This document shows positions 13,201-28,200 of a DNA stretch of 64,000 bases, piece by piece (position 1 is the first letter of the stretch; the number at the start of each line of letters is the position of its first letter). The notes under the pieces were generated by a model. That model saw nothing but the letters and a program-made list of their open reading frames with translations. It was not told the origin of the DNA and made no database searches. Source of the DNA: Phaeosaccion multiseriatum. Taxonomy: Eukaryota > Ochrophyta, other classes. The translations under genes were made by a program, and so were the position numbers. The stretch spans positions 496,001-560,000 of the forward strand of contig OZ218951.1 of NCBI GenBank assembly GCA_965112735.1. Direction: 5' to 3'.

Positions 13201-16200
13201 GAGCACTCGGGGAAGGCTCATCCTCGACAGGCGTGTATAGCACCATGGGCGCAGCAGGGGCAAGCGTGTCCAATCGTCTGTCGTACACGCTCGGACTGCA
13301 GGGCCCGTCCATGACCACTGACACGGCGTGCTCGTCCTCTCTGGTGGCCCTGGACAGCGCTTGCAGCAGCTTACGCATGGGCAAGTGCGACGCAGCCGTG
13401 GTGGGCGGAGTGAATCTGTTGCTCGGCACGCAGAGCTTCGAAAGGCTGAAGGGCAGTGGTTTCTTATCACCCGACGGGTACGTGCGCGTGAGTGTGGAGT
13501 GCTTCCATTCCTGTTGTGTTGACCTCTCTTCTCCCTTTGGCCATCGGCTCTCTGGAAAGTCGCACAGTGAGAACGACTTGAGTGCCCTACCAAGTCAGCT
13601 TACCTTACCCCACCCCACACTTCGCATGCCCTTCTCAGACGCTGCAAGACGTTCGACGCGTCGGCAAACGGATATGTGCGTGGTGAAGGATGCGGTGCCG
13701 TTGTGCTGAAACTTTTGGACGACACCCTCGCTGCCGGAGACACCGTCCTTGCTGTGATTGAGGGCTGTGCCGTGAATCACAATGGAACCAGTGCCCGCCT
13801 CACGGCCCCCAGCCCCACCGCCCAGCAGAGACTCATCGAGGCGACGCTGCGTGAGGCCGGTCGAGAGGGCTCCGAGGTACGCATCGTGGAGGCACACGGC
13901 ACGGGAACCTCGCTAGGCGACCCCATCGAGATGAGCGCTCTCAGGGCCACGTACGGGAAGAACCGTGACGACTCTTTCCCGCTGGTAGTGGGTGCGGTCA
14001 AGACCAATATTGGCCATCTGGAGGGTGCGGCGGGCATTGCCGGGATCATCAAGGGCGTCTTGATGCTGCAGCACCGCGCTGTGCCCGCCAACCTCCACCT
14101 CGAGAGCATCAACCCGGAGCTGGACATGGACGGCTTCCACGTGCAGCTCCCGTCGGCAATGGTGCAGCTGGAGGACGAGGGAGACGTGATGGTGGGGGTG
14201 AGCTCGTTCGGGGCGGGAGGAGCGAACGCACACGTGCTGCTGAGGAGCTGCGGGAAGAAACGGAAAGGCGGTTTGGCACCATCTGTTCATGTTCATCAAG
14301 CACAAACGCCAGTGGCGTTCTTGTTCACCGGGCAGGGTTCGCAGTACGTGGGCATGGGCAGGGAGCTGTACGAGAAGGAGGGCGTGTTCCGCGAGTGCGT
14401 GCAGCGGTGCAGCTGGCTGCTCATAGAGCGGGACTGGCTGGACAAGTCTGCGGTGGAGCTCTTGTACCCAGCGGTCGCTGAGGACGGGGAGGAGCAGCAG
14501 GAGGAGGAGACTGCACAAGCGCTGCTGAAGGAGACACGCTACTGCCAGCCATGCCTGTTTTTGCTGGAGTACGCCCTGTGTGAGCTGTGGAAGTCGGAGG
14601 GCGTGGAGCCGGTGATGGTGATGGGGCACAGTCTGGGCCAGGTGGTCGCAGCGTGCGTGGCCGGCGTCATGTCGCTGGAGGACGGGCTGATGCTATCCGC
14701 CAAGAGAGGAGCCGCCATGCAGGCCTGCCCCGAGGGCGAGGGAGTGATGTTCGCAGTGAGGGCAGGCAAGGAGGCGACTTTGGCAAGTATCGACGCTGCG
14801 GGGGGGGCAGGGGAGGTGGTGCTGGCGTCGTCGAATGGACCGAGCGCGAGCGTGATCTCTGGAGCGCGCAGCGCTGTGGACAAGGTGCTGGAGAAGCTCA
14901 CGGCAGATGGAGTGGGCTGCAAGGCCCTGGAGGTGTCGCACGCCTTCCACTCTCCTCTGATGGAGCCCGCTGTACGTGCGCTGGAGGAGGCTCTGAGGCA
15001 GGTGTCGTTCAGCCCCCCACGCATTCCCCTGGTGTCCAACGTGACGGGTGAGGTGGTGACAGGGGAGGAGGTGACGCAGGCGACGTATTGGGTGCAGCAC
15101 ATGCTATCGCCGGTGCTGTTCGCAGAAGGCATCCACACGCTGGTGGAGCACTGGGTGGGCGACGGGAGGGGGGCTGACCTGAGCATCGTTGAGGTGGGCC
15201 CCAACCCTGTGCTGAGCAGCATGGGAGCCAAGTGCGAGCGTCGCGAGGGGCTGGTGTGGATACCCTCTCTAATGCGCGGGAAGAGCTCTGAGGATTCGTT
15301 TGGAGCGGCTGTGAGCACAGTGCACCGGCAAGAGAGGAAGGGCAAGGAGAGCATCCTCTTCCCAACGCGCAAGGCCTTTCCTTGGTACACAGCGCGAGTC
15401 ACAGCACCACCTCAGACGTGGAGTGAAGCGGAGCAGGGCCCGCTTTATGTTGTTGAGTGGGAGGCGGTGCAGGTGCCCACGGCTTCGCAGCAGGCTTTGC
15501 TGACCGGCAGCCTTCCGTGGCTCGTCGTGACTCCCCAGGAAGCCGAAGGGCAGCACGCATCGAGCAGCCACAGAGCCTTGGAAGCTGTCCAAAGCGCGGC
15601 GACAGCAAATGGTGTGGAGGTGCACGTGGTGGAGGCGGTCGGTTCAGACGCGCAGCCCCGTGGGGCCCATCTCTTCTACTTGACGTCGGCAACGGGCTCT
15701 CCTACCGATGGGGCAATCCACTTTGTACAAACTGTACAGAGCTTAGGCGGGGACGAGGCAATGATGCCCGTCACTGTGGTCACAACGGGAGTGTACAGCG
15801 GTGCTGGTTGGCAGGACAGCTGGGTGGTGGGGCTGGTGAGAAGCATACGCCTGGAGCCGGGCGACCTCTCCGTGAACCACGTGGACCTTGAGTGTGCCAT
15901 GTCTCCACAGTCTGAGGATGCCCGAACTACAGTAGAGGAGATGGAAGCCCAGACTGTCTCCCAGGCTGTGACGCTGGCTGCAGAAGCTCACGACGGAGCG
16001 CGAGGCATGGACCTGCTGGTTCGAGGGTGCGAGATCCTCGCTCCGAGGCTGGTGCCCAGCACACTCCATCTGACGCCGGCAGGAGTCGATCGCTTCACGT
16101 ACAGGGAGGATGGGACGTACCTGATCAGCGGTGGTCTGGGGGGGCTGGGTCTGGCGACGGCGAATCACTTGGTCTCCCAGGGCGCTCGACACCTGCTCCT

Positions 16201-19200
16201 CCTATCTCGAAGCGGCCGGGCGGCAGAGGAAGCTTCAGAGCTGTGGCTGGCCCTGCAGAGCATAGAAAATGTCACCGCTGTGGCTGTGGCCTGCGATGTG
16301 TCCAACATGGGCCAGCTTCGAGATGCTGTAGCAACGGCCTTGGTGGGTCTGCCTCACGTTCGGGGTGTGATTCACGCAGCGGGGGTTCTAGATGACGGCC
16401 AGTTGGCTGGGCAGACCGATCAGAGCGTGCGGAAAGTGTTCGCACCAAAGATTCAGGGGGCTTGGAATCTACATGAGCTGTCGCTTGAGTGGGCCGAGAG
16501 GGGAGAGAACTTGGATTTCTTCATATCGTATTCCTCTACGGCTGGGACACTTGGCAACATCGGGCAGACGAATTATGCCGCAGCCAACTCCGCGCTCGAT
16601 GGTCTGATGCGCTACCGCCGCCAGCAGCTCAGGCTGGCGGGCACCAGCATTCAGTGGGGGCCCTTTGGTGAGGCGGGCATGGCAGCGAAGTCTACGACAC
16701 TACGGAGCCTTTTCGAGATGGCCGGAGTTGGCCTGATCTCACTGGCGCTGGGTATGAAGGCACTGGATGCCGTCCTTGCATGTCAAGCGCAAACCAGCGT
16801 GCAGGAGGTGACCGTCATGCCGGCCATGAGGTGGGGCAAATTTCGAGCGAGCTTGGCCCCTGTGCACAGCGATTTCCTCGGGCACTTGACGGACCGCGAA
16901 GACAGTGGTGAGGCGGCGAAGGGCTACAGCGTCAATGCCGAGGTGCGGGAGGAGCTCCTGCTCTTGCCGGAGTCAGCACGGCGGGAGAGGATCGAGCAAG
17001 TCCTGACGGACATGGTGGTGGAGTGCGTTGGCGAGGACTTCACCTTGGCAGCAACGATGCCCTTGATGGAGGCCGGACTCGATTCGATGGCTTCCGTGGA
17101 GTTTCGCAAGCGAATCGAGGCCTGGTGTGGTGTCACCGTGTCGAATGGCGCCTTCTTCTCGTATCCATCGGTGTCTGCAATGGGCGCGTGGCTCGAGGCC
17201 CGGATTCTCGAGGTACTGGATGATGTAGAGGGGGCTAAAAAGGTGCTGACAGGACAGCACTTGTCCTCGGACTCTCGAGCCCCCATCGCTGTAGTGAGTA
17301 TGGCGTGTCGCCTCCCCGGTGGAGCCAATAGCCCGGAGCAGTTCTGGTCGATGATGTGCGAGGGCAGAGACTGCATTACGGCAGCGCCACCCGACAGGTG
17401 GGAGAGTAAGACGGGCGAGCTGCAGCTACAGGGAGGGTTCATCGAGGACGTGGAGATGTTCGACAATGCCTTCTTTGGCATCAGTGCTGCCGAGGCAGAG
17501 GCAATGGACCCCAATCAGCGCCTCATGCTGGAGGTGGCCTTCGAGGCCCTCCATCGCGCGGGCCACAGCAAGAGCAGCCTGCGGGGCAGCAACACCGGCG
17601 TGTTCGTGGGCTTGTCGGACACGGACTGGGGCTTCGTGGCAGGAGATGCCGCTGCTCAGAGTGCCTATGGCGGAATGGGCCTGACGGCTTCGAACATTGC
17701 GAATCGCGTATCCTACACTCTGGGTCTCTGCGGCCCCAGTGCGTTGCTGCAGACAGCATGCTCGTCGTCCCTGGTGGCTCTGGACGCTGCTTGCAGCAAC
17801 CTCCGCCTGGGCAAGTGCGACTCGGCGGTGGTCGGTGGCGTGAACCTGCTGCTCGGGAAGAGCACCTTCCAGTCCTTGATTACGGGGACCTTCCTCTCCC
17901 CCGACTGGTAAGTTGCTCTGGACACTCTGGTCTGTGAAGTCTGATTCATTTATCCTATTGCTGCTCTTGGGCGTCTTCTCTACAGTCAAACAAGACCTTC
18001 CGTTGCACCCCACTCACACCCCACCTATATTTCTCTACCTTGCGACAGGCGCTGCAAGACGTTTGACGCATCTGCAAATGGTTATGTCAGAGGCGAAGGA
18101 TGTGGTGCCATTGTGCTGAAGCGCTTTGATGATGCTATGGCCAGCGGGGACGCTGTGCTAGTGGTAATCGAGGGCTGTGCGGTCAACCACAATGGGGCCA
18201 GCGCTCGTCTGACGGCACCCAGTCCTCTTGCTCAGCAGCAGCTTCTGTCTGCCGCTCTGGCAGAGGCGGGAAGGGACCCCGCAGAGGTGAGCTTCGTGGA
18301 GGCGCACGGCACGGGAACGGCGCTGGGAGACCCCATCGAGATGAGCGCCCTTAAGGCAGTGTACTGCGGACCGGACCGCAGCGAGGCAAATGCCTTGGTG
18401 GTAGGTGCGCTGAAGGCCAATATCGGCCATCTGGAGGGTGCAGCAGGTATTGCAGGCCTCATCAAGACCGTACTGGTGCTGCAGCACCGCATCGCCCCTC
18501 CGAACCTGCATTTGAAGGACATCAACCCCGAGCTGGAGCTCGCCGGCGTCCCTGTGACGCTGCCTGTGACCATGGAGCCCGTGGGTCAGGGCGGGCGGAC
18601 AGGAGTGCTCGTTGCTGCCGTGAGCTCTTTCGGTGCCGGCGGAACCAATGCTCACGCCGTGCTATCCGGTCCCAGAGCTGGGAGTACGGCCGCGCATACC
18701 GACGGAGAGGGCGTCGGCTTCAACGATGCTCTTCAGAAGGACAGCGAGTCAGAGCGTGGCGCATTGTACCGCACACGCCAAGCGTTTCGTTGGTTCAGGC
18801 CTCCACTGGCATTCATGCCCAGCGGCGAGGTGGTCCAAGAGGGAGACGGAATGCGGCTCTCTTGCCCCTTCTCGCCTCACATCAAGGACCTTCTCAAGGA
18901 CCACGCAGTCAACAATGTGGTGATCATTCCAGGGGTGACGTACATTGAAGTGGGTGTTGTCACTGCTCTAGAAGCAAGACAGCTCGGGGTGGAGCAGCAA
19001 GTCGTCCTGCAAGGAGCCAACTTTGTGGCTCCATTGGAGATTGAGGGTTTCCAGCACACGGGCACGGACAAAGCGCAGAGCCGCAATACTATTGTCTGTG
19101 ACGGCTTGAGTGCTCTACACGCGAGCGATGGAAGCATGCAGTTTTTCGGAGGCGTTGAGGGTGACAAGGGAGCGACCGCGAGGATGGAACACGTGTCTGT

Positions 19201-22200
19201 CATGGAGCGAACCGAGCCGCGTGACATGCTGGATATAGAGGGAATCAAGGGGCGGGTAGGGACTGTGGACTTGGCCCATGGCCTGTACAAGGCCATGGCG
19301 GATGCCAACTTCAACTATGGCCCTCGCTTTGAGCGGAGTTTACAGATGTTCGCCAATGACGGAGAGGTGCTATCGGTCGTGCGTGCTCTCGACTCGGACC
19401 TGTGCGAGCCTTGGGAGGCGACGGGCTTTGCTCTGCACCCTGCGGTGCTCGACAATGCGACTCACTCACTTTTGCACGCAATCCCACGCCAGTTGTTGAG
19501 AGCGAGGGATGGAGCTCCATTCCTGCCCGTTGGCTTTGACGAGGTGATCGTTTCTGCCCCCATATCGGGAGCAAAGGTATGGGTGCACACGACGCTCGGT
19601 GAAGTGGAGCCCGGGGGCAACTGCGTCAAGTTTGACATCAAGATTGCCGACTTTGATAGCAAGCAGATTCTTTTGGAGATGCGTGGGTTCCGGGCTCAGC
19701 GGGCGAGAGGCTTTGTGCGCTCCAATCCGCTTCGTCGGGCGATGTACACGCTTAAATGGCAGACCACTGAGTCGTCTACACAGGAGGAGGCCCCTGGTAG
19801 TGATACTGACCCTGCTGAGGCGGCGGTGCCACAGAAGTGGCTGGTGGTTATTCCACAGGACGAGAGGGAGGAAGAGATTTCAATCATTGCTGCAGTGCGG
19901 CACTGTGTTCCGGAGAACGTGCACATACACACTCGATATGGGGGGATGGACGCCTCCTGGGATGATGGTGCTCTTCTTTTTGGAGAGGACGAGTGGGCTC
20001 GCGTCTTGTACGTGCCGATCTCTGGGGATGGCAAAGAAGACGCAGAAGGAAGCCCGCAAGCACGAGCGGCCTACGCTCTGCTATCGCTACTCAGGAGCAT
20101 GTCCACTACGTCGAATGTGCCGCTGACGGTCTTGACGAGGGGCGTCCAAAGCGGCGAGGACTGGCGTGACAGCTGGGTGACTGGGCTGGTGCGGACTGCG
20201 AGAGTGGAGCACCCCTCCCTGCAGATTGGCGTGGTGGACCTCAGCGGCAAGAAGGACCAAGACAGCGAGCTTGCCTTAGGCTTGGCCTTCCCTACTGCCA
20301 TAGAAGATGTGTGGGTACGCGACGGACAGTGCTGGGCTCCTCGGCTTGTACGTCAGCCCCTGCAGCTTCCCTTCTCAATAGATTTGAAGGCAAGAGGCAG
20401 CATTGCCGGTGCTTTCGCCCTTCGTGATGATGTGGACCATGGCAAACATCAACCCCGTGACCCAGCTGGCAGCTCAGTAGTGGTGGCAGTAAGGGCTGTT
20501 GGCCTTAACTTCCGGGACGTGCTGAATGTGCTGGACATGTACCCTGGCGATCCTGGAGATCCCTGCTCCGAGTTCGCCGGGCAGGTGATCAGTGTGGGAG
20601 GAAGTTCGCGCTTCCGTGTCGGCGATGCAGTGTTTGGCTTTGCGGACGGAGGATGTTTGCGCAGTCATGTGACGACGAGTGATGTGTGTCTGGCCGTGAT
20701 GCCGGCCGTGCTGAGCTTCGAGCAGGCCGCTGCAGTTCCCACCGTGTGCTTGACAGTAGTTAAGGCCTTCCACGACCTCAAGGCTGGAGAGAAGGTGTTG
20801 ATTCATGCCGCATCGGGCGGTGTGGGCCTTGCCGCCGTGCAGTATGCTCAGCGGGTGGGCGCGGAGGTGTACGCTACTGCCGGTGCTGCTGTGAAGCATC
20901 ACTTCCTCCGGAGCTTGGGAGTGCAGCACATTGCGTCTTCAAGAGACGCAGAGGCGTTCAAGCAGTCCATGGGTGAGATGAAGGTGGATGTGGTGCTCAA
21001 CTCACTGAGCGAGGATTACATTCCCTTCTCATTGGACATGCTGACAGAGGGAGGCAGATTCGTGGAGATTGGGAAGAGAGGTGTATGGAGTCACGAGCAG
21101 ATGCACACCGCCCGGTCCGATGTGAGGTACAACCTCGTCGCAGTGGACGCCATGATCGAGTTCGACTTTTCGGCGGGTGAGCCGGGCTGGATAAGCGACG
21201 AGCTGCAGCATCTGGCTAAAGAGTGCATGCCTGGCAATGTGAAGCCGTTACCGACCATACCCTTTGACATGAGGGAGGATACTCAGAAGGCCATGCTATA
21301 CATGAGCCAAGCGAAGCACATCGGCAAGGTGGTGCTGACCAACCCCTCGTACGGTGTGCAAGTGGTGTCCGATGGCACGTACGTCATCAGCGGCGGTCTG
21401 GGGGCTCTCGGCCTCGTGACGGCCCAGCACCTCGTGTCGAGGGGCGCTCGTCACCTTGTGCTGCTGTCGAGGAGTGGGAAGGTCGCCGAAAGCATGACAG
21501 AGCAGTGGCAGCAGCTTCAGAACAAGGTGGAGCTGACAATCCATACTCCTACTTGCGATGTTGCTGACGCGGAGGCACTTCGGACTCGCCTGGGGGGCGT
21601 GCTGCCTCTGCTCCCCCCTGTACGCGGTGTGGTGCATGCTGCCGGGGTGCTGGATGATATGCTGCTGGGAGAGCAGACGGCGGAGAGCGTGATGAACGTC
21701 TTCCGACCGAAGGTGCAGGGGGCGATTAACTTGCACGAGCTTTCGTTGGCTTGGGCGACGGAGGAGGGGCGCGCTCCTGGCCTTGACTTCTTCTTTTGCT
21801 TCACATCCATGGCCGGAGTACTGGGTAACGCTGGACAGGCCAACTACGCTGCAGCGAATGCGGCTGTGGACGGGCTGATGCGGCACAGGCGACACCTCGG
21901 GCTTGCAGGGGCGTCATTGCAGTGGGGGCCATGGGCTGACGTTGGTATGGCCGCCCAGCTCGATATCGTTCAGAAGCAGTTGGAGCTTGCGGGTGTGGGC
22001 ACGGTGTCAGCTGAACTGGGCATGGCTGCCTTAGATGCCGCTGCGATGTCGTCAACGTCTTCAGGTGACTTGGCCGTCCTGCCTGGCATGGACTGGGGCA
22101 AGTTTGCAGGCAGCTTGGGGGCATCCCGTACATCGCCCCTGCTGTCAGGGCTTGTCTCAACAACAGCAGGTGCGTCCAGCAACACCAAACTCAACAATGA

Positions 22201-25200
22201 AGTGCGCGAGGCGCTCTTGAGACTGCCGCCTGGCGACCGACAGCAATCAGTGCGATTGGCGGTGCTTGATATCGCCAAGGACCTACTTGGGGAAGGTGCC
22301 GACGAGCTGGACGCGAACACGCCTTTGATGGAAGCAGGTCTTGACTCTTTGTCAACAGTGGAGCTGCGCGGCCGGCTACAGGCTCGCTTCGGGGTTGTAG
22401 TGACCACTGACGTGCTCTTCGCGTATCCCACGGTAGCGGCGCTGGCAGTATGGATCGAAGCGGAGGTGCTTGGCGAGGTAGAGGAACCCTCTGGCAGTCG
22501 CTCTGCGGCGATCGCTGCTGAAGCGCACCGCATTGACTCAAGGGCGCCGCTGGCCGTCGTCGGGATAGCCTGTCGCTTCCCTGGAGGGGTAAAGAACACC
22601 GAGGACTTCTGGGCTATGCTCTGTGCAGGGACAGACTGTATTGGAGCCAGCCCTGTCGGTCGTTGGGGCGAGGAGGGTCAGAAGCAGTGGCATGGGGGCT
22701 TCATTGATGGAGTGGAGGCTTTTGACAACACCTTCTTCGGCATCTCTGCGGCCGAGGCGGGTGCCATGGACCCTCATCAGCGCGTCATGCTGGAGGTGGG
22801 GTACGAGGCTCTGCACAGGGCGGGATACCGCAAGGATACACTACATGGCAGCAACACCGGTGTGTTCGTGGGTATGTCCGGTAGCGAGTGGGGCTCAGTG
22901 GTTGACGATTCGAACAAGGGTGCGTACTCCGTCATGGGCATGTCCAATGCGAGTCCGGCAAATCGGATGTCTTACGTGCTGGGCCTCGGAGGGCCGAGCA
23001 TGAGTGTCGACACGGCGTGCTCGTCGTCTTTGGTGGCACTGGAAGGGGCCTGCAGCAGCTTGCGACTGGGCAAGTGTGACATCGCCTTGGTGGGAGGCGT
23101 CAACTTGCTGCTGGGTACACAGACGTTCGGGACCCTCGCCGAAGGAGGTTTCCTGAGTCTTGACTGGTAAGTGCGTGTCTCTTCTGTGTGGGTGGGAGCT
23201 TGTTCTTGGGGCCGGTATGAGAGCAAGATCAAAAGGCGCAAGCTGTCTGAAAGGCCCCTGTTGCTGATGGGTTTCCTCTTGTCTGTTCTTCACTTTTGCA
23301 AACCCTCAATGGTCAGGCGCTGCAAGACGTTCGACGCTGCGGCCAACGGTTACGTTCGAGGTGAGGGCTGCGGCGCCGTGGTACTGAAGCGACTGGACGA
23401 TGCACAGGCCAATGGCGACCACATCCTCGCAGTCGTCAATGGCTGCGCTGCGAACCACAACGGGAGAAGTTTGCGCTACACTGCCCCGTGCCCTTCTGCT
23501 CAGCAGCGTCTGATGGAGCAGGCACTGGCGGAGGCCGGCTTGAGCGGTGTGGAGGTTGATTACGTGGAGGCGCACGGCACCGGGACTTCTCTCGGCGACC
23601 CCATCGAGATGAGTGCTTTGAGGGCCGTGTATGGCCATGGCCGTGAGGAAGCTCGGCCCCTGGTGGTTGGGGCGGTGAAGACCAATATCGGGCATCTAGA
23701 GGGTGCGTCCGGAATCGCTGGCCTCATCAAAGCTCTGCTGGTCCTTCAGCATGGATCTGCTCCCCCCAATCTCCACATGAAAAAGCTCAATCCGGAGCTG
23801 CCCCTGGAAGGCTTTCCAGTGACTCTACCTTCCGCCATGGTATCTCTGAGTCACGAGAGCGGGGAGCGACGTATCGCTGCAGTCAGTTCCTTCGGTGCTG
23901 GTGGTGCCAATGCACACGCTGTGCTCAGCAGCTTCGGACCAACGTTGGTTGAGAGGGGCGAAGTCTTGCTGCAGCTGGATGGACAGCATAGCAAGAAGCG
24001 TTCACCGGTGGTGTTCTTGTTCACCGGACAGGGATCGCAGTACGTGGGCATGGGCAGGGAGCTGTACGAGAAGGAGGGCGTGTTCCGCGAGTGCGTGCAG
24101 CGATGCAGTAGGCTGCTCATGGAGCGGGCCTGGCTGGACAAGTCTGTGGTGGAGCTCATGTACCCCACAGCGGAGGGAGAGGAAACTGCACAAGCGCTGC
24201 TGAAGGAGACGCGCTACTGCCAGCCGTGCCTATTCGTGCTGGAGTACGCCCTGTGTGAGCTGTGGAAGTCGGGGGGCGTGGAGCTTTCCATGGTGATGGG
24301 CCACAGCCTGGGCGAGGTAGTGGCGGCGTGTGTGGCCGGCGTCATGTCGCTGGAGGACGGGCTGATGCTGTCCGCCAAGCGAGGAGCCGCCATGCAGGCC
24401 TGCCCCGAGGGCGATGGAGTGATGTTCGCAGCGAGGGCAGGCAAGGAGGCGACTTTGGCAAGCATCGACGCTGCAGGGGCAGGCGAGGTGGTGCTGGCGT
24501 CTTCGAATGGACCGAGCGCGAGCGTGATCTCTGGAGCGCGCAGTGCTGTGGACAAGGTGGTGGAGAGGCTCACGGCAGATGGAGTGGGCTGCAAGGCCCT
24601 GGAGGTGTCGCACGCCTTCCACTCTCCTCTGATGGAGCCCGCTGTACGTGCGCTGGAGGAGGTTCTGAGGCAGGTGTCGTTCAGCGCCCCACGCATTCCC
24701 CTGGTGTCCAACGTGACGGGTGAGGTGGCGAGAGGGGAGGAGGTGACGCAGGCGACGTATTGGGTGCAACACATGCTGTCGCCAGTGCTGTTCGCAGAAG
24801 GCATCCACACGCTGGTGGAGCACTGGATGGGAGACGGGAGGGGGGCTGACCTGAGCATCGTTGAGGTGGGTCCCAACCCTGTGCTGAGCAGCATGGGAGC
24901 CAAGTGCGAGCGTCGCGAGGGGCTGGCGTGGATCTCCTCCCTCACGCGCGGGAAGAGCTCTGATGATTCGTTTGGAGCGGCTTTGAGTACAGTACAGCAG
25001 CGAAAGTGTAAGGAGCACATCCTGTTCCCAACGCGCAAAGCCTTTCCTTGGTACGCAGCGCGAGTCACAGCAGCGCCTCAGACGTGGAGTGAAGCGGAGC
25101 AGGGCCCACTATATGTTGTTGAGTGGGAGGCGGTGGAGGTGCCCACGGCTTCGCAGCAGGCTTTGCTGACCGGCAGCCTTCCGTGGCTCGTCGTGATTCC

Positions 25201-28200
25201 CCAGGCAACCGAAGAGCAGCACGCATGGAGCAACCACAGAGCGTTGGAAGCTATCGGAAGCGCGGCGACAGCAAGTGGCGTAGAGGTGCACATGGTGGAG
25301 GCAGTCGGTTCCGACGCGCAGCCACGTGGGGCCCATCTCTTCTACTTGGCGTCAGCAGGGACGTGCTCTCCTACCGATGGGGCAATCCAGTTTGTGCAAA
25401 CTGTACAGAGCTTAGGCGGGGACGAGGCAGTGATGCCGATCACCGTGGTGACAACGGGTGTGTACAGCGGTGCTGGTTGGCAGGACAGCTGGGCAGTGGG
25501 ACTGGTGAGAAGCGTACGCCTGGAGCGGGGCGACCTCTCCGTGAACCACGTGGACCTTGAGTGCGCCATGTCTCCACAGTCTGAGGGTGCTCAACCTACA
25601 GTAGAGGAGATGGAAGTTCAAACTATCTCCCAGGCTGTGACGCTGGCTGCCGGAGCCTGCGGCGGAGGTCGAGGTGTGGACCTGCTGGTTCGAGGGTGTG
25701 AGATCCTCGCTCCGAGGCTGATGCCCAGCACACTCCATCTGACATCGGCAGGAGTCGATCGCCTCACGTGCAGGGAGGATGGGACCTACCTGATCAGCGG
25801 TGGCCTGGGGGGACTGGGTCTGGCGACCGCGAATCACTTGGTGTCCCAGGGCGCTCGATACCTGCTCCTCCTTTCTCGAAGCGGCCGGGCGGCAGAGGAA
25901 GTTTCAGAGCTGTGGCAGGCCCTGCAGAGTATGGAGAGTGTCACCGCTGTGGCCGTGGCCTGCGATGTCTCTGAGATGCATCAGCTTCGAGACGCTGTAG
26001 CCAACGCTTTGGTGGACCTGCCTACCGTTCGGGGTGTGATTCACGCAGCAGGGGTTCTAGATGACCGTAAGTTGGCGGGGCAGACCGACCAGAGCATGCG
26101 GAAAGTGTTCGCACCAAAGATTCACGGGGCTTGGAATCTGCATGAGCTGTCGCTTGAGTGGGCCGAGAGGGAAGAGAACTTGGACTTCTTCGCATCGTAT
26201 TCATCTACTTCTGGGATACTTGGTAACATCGGACAGACGAATTATGCCGCAGCCAACTCCGCGCTCGATGGTCTGATGCGCTACCGCCGCCAGCAGCTCA
26301 GGCTGGCGGGCACCAGCATTCAGTGGGGGCCCTTTGGTGAGGCGGGCATGGCAGCGAAGTCTACGACACTGCGGAGCCTTTTCGAGATGGCCGGAGTGGG
26401 CCTGATCTCATCGGCGCTGGGTATGAAGGCACTGGATGCCGTCCTTGCAAGTCAAGCGCAAGCCAACGTGCAGGAGGTGGCCGTCATGCCGGCCATGAGG
26501 TGGGGCAAATTTCGAGCGAGCTTGGCCCCTGTGCACAGCGATTTCCTCGGGCAATTGACAGACCGCGGAGAAAATGGCGAGGCATCAAAGGGCTACAGCG
26601 TCAACGCCGAGGTGCGGGAGGAGCTCCTGCTCTTACCGGAGTCAGCACGGCGGGAGAGGATCGAGCAGGTCCTGACGGACATGGTGGTGGAGTGCGTTGG
26701 CGAGGACTTCACCTTGGCAGCAACGATGCCCTTGATGGAAGCCGGACTCGATTCGATGGCGTCCGTAGAGTTTCGCAAGCGAATCGAGGCCTGGTGTGGT
26801 GTCACCGTTTCGAATGGCGCCTTCTTCTCGTCTCCATCAGTGTCTGCAATGGCCGCGTGGCTCGAGGCCCGGATTCTTGAGGTGCGGGATGATGTAGAGG
26901 GGGGTAAAGAGGTGCTGACAAGACAGCACTTGTCCTCGGACTCTCGAGCCCCCATCGCTGTAGTGAGTATGGCGTGTCGCCTCCCCGGTGGAGCCAATAG
27001 CCCGGAGCAGTTCTGGTCGATGATGTGCGAGGGCAGAGACTGCATTACGGCAGCGCCACCCGACAGGTGGGAGAGTAAGACGGGCGAGCTGCAGCTACAG
27101 GGAGGGTTCATCGAGGACGTGGAGATGTTCGACAATGCCTTCTTTGGCATCAGTGCTGCCGAGGCAGAGGCAATGGACCCCAATCAGCGCCTCATGCTGG
27201 AGGTGGCCTTCGAGGCCCTCCATCGCGCGGGCCACAGCAAGAGCAGCCTGCGGGGCAGCAACACCGGCGTGTTCGTGGGCTTGTCGGACACGGACTGGGG
27301 CTTCGTGGCAGGAGATGCCGCTGCTCAGAGTGCCTATGGCGGAATGGGCCTGACGGCTTCGAACATTGCGAATCGCGTATCCTACACTCTGGGTCTCTGC
27401 GGCCCCAGTGCGTTGCTGCAGACAGCATGCTCGTCGTCCCTGGTGGCTCTGGACGCTGCTTGCAGCAACCTCCGCCTGGGCAAGTGCGACTCGGCGGTGG
27501 TCGGTGGCGTGAACCTGCTGCTCGGGAAGAGCACCTTCCAGTCCTTGATTGCGGGGACCTTCCTCTCCCCCGACTGGTAAGTTGCTCTGGACACTCTGGT
27601 CTGTGAAGTCTGATTCATTTATCCTATTGCTGCTCTTGGGCGTCTTCTCTACAGTCAAACAAGACCTTCCGTTGCACCCCACTCACACCCCACCTATATT
27701 TCTCTACCTTGCGACAGGCGCTGCAAGACGTTTGACGCATCTGCAAATGGTTATGTCAGAGGCGAAGGATGTGGTGCCATTGTGCTGAAGCGCTTTGATG
27801 ATGCTATGGCCAGCGGGGACGCTGTGCTAGCGGTAATCGAGGGCTGTGCGGTCAACCACAATGGGGCCAGCGCTCGTCTGACGGCACCCAGTCCTCTTGC
27901 TCAGCAGCAGCTTCTGTCTGCCGCTCTGGCAGAGGCGGGAAGGGACCCCGCAGAGGTGAGCTTCGTGGAGGCGCACGGCACGGGAACGGCGCTGGGAGAC
28001 CCCATCGAGATGAGCGCCCTTAAGGCAGTGTACTGCGGACCGGACCGCAGCGAGGCAAATGCCTTGGTGGTAGGTGCGCTGAAGGCCAATATCGGCCATC
28101 TGGAGGGTGCAGCAGGTATTGCAGGCCTCATCAAGACCGTACTGGTGCTGCAGCACCGCATCGCCCCTCCGAACCTGCATTTGAAGGACATCAACCCCGA

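Noticed and set aside
23167-23316. Treating each PKS module as a separate gene because frames stop at TGG-TAA before each KS intron
   Set aside because: The stop is the GTAAGT donor. Each KS would be cut in half, and splicing restores frame and KS motifs every time.
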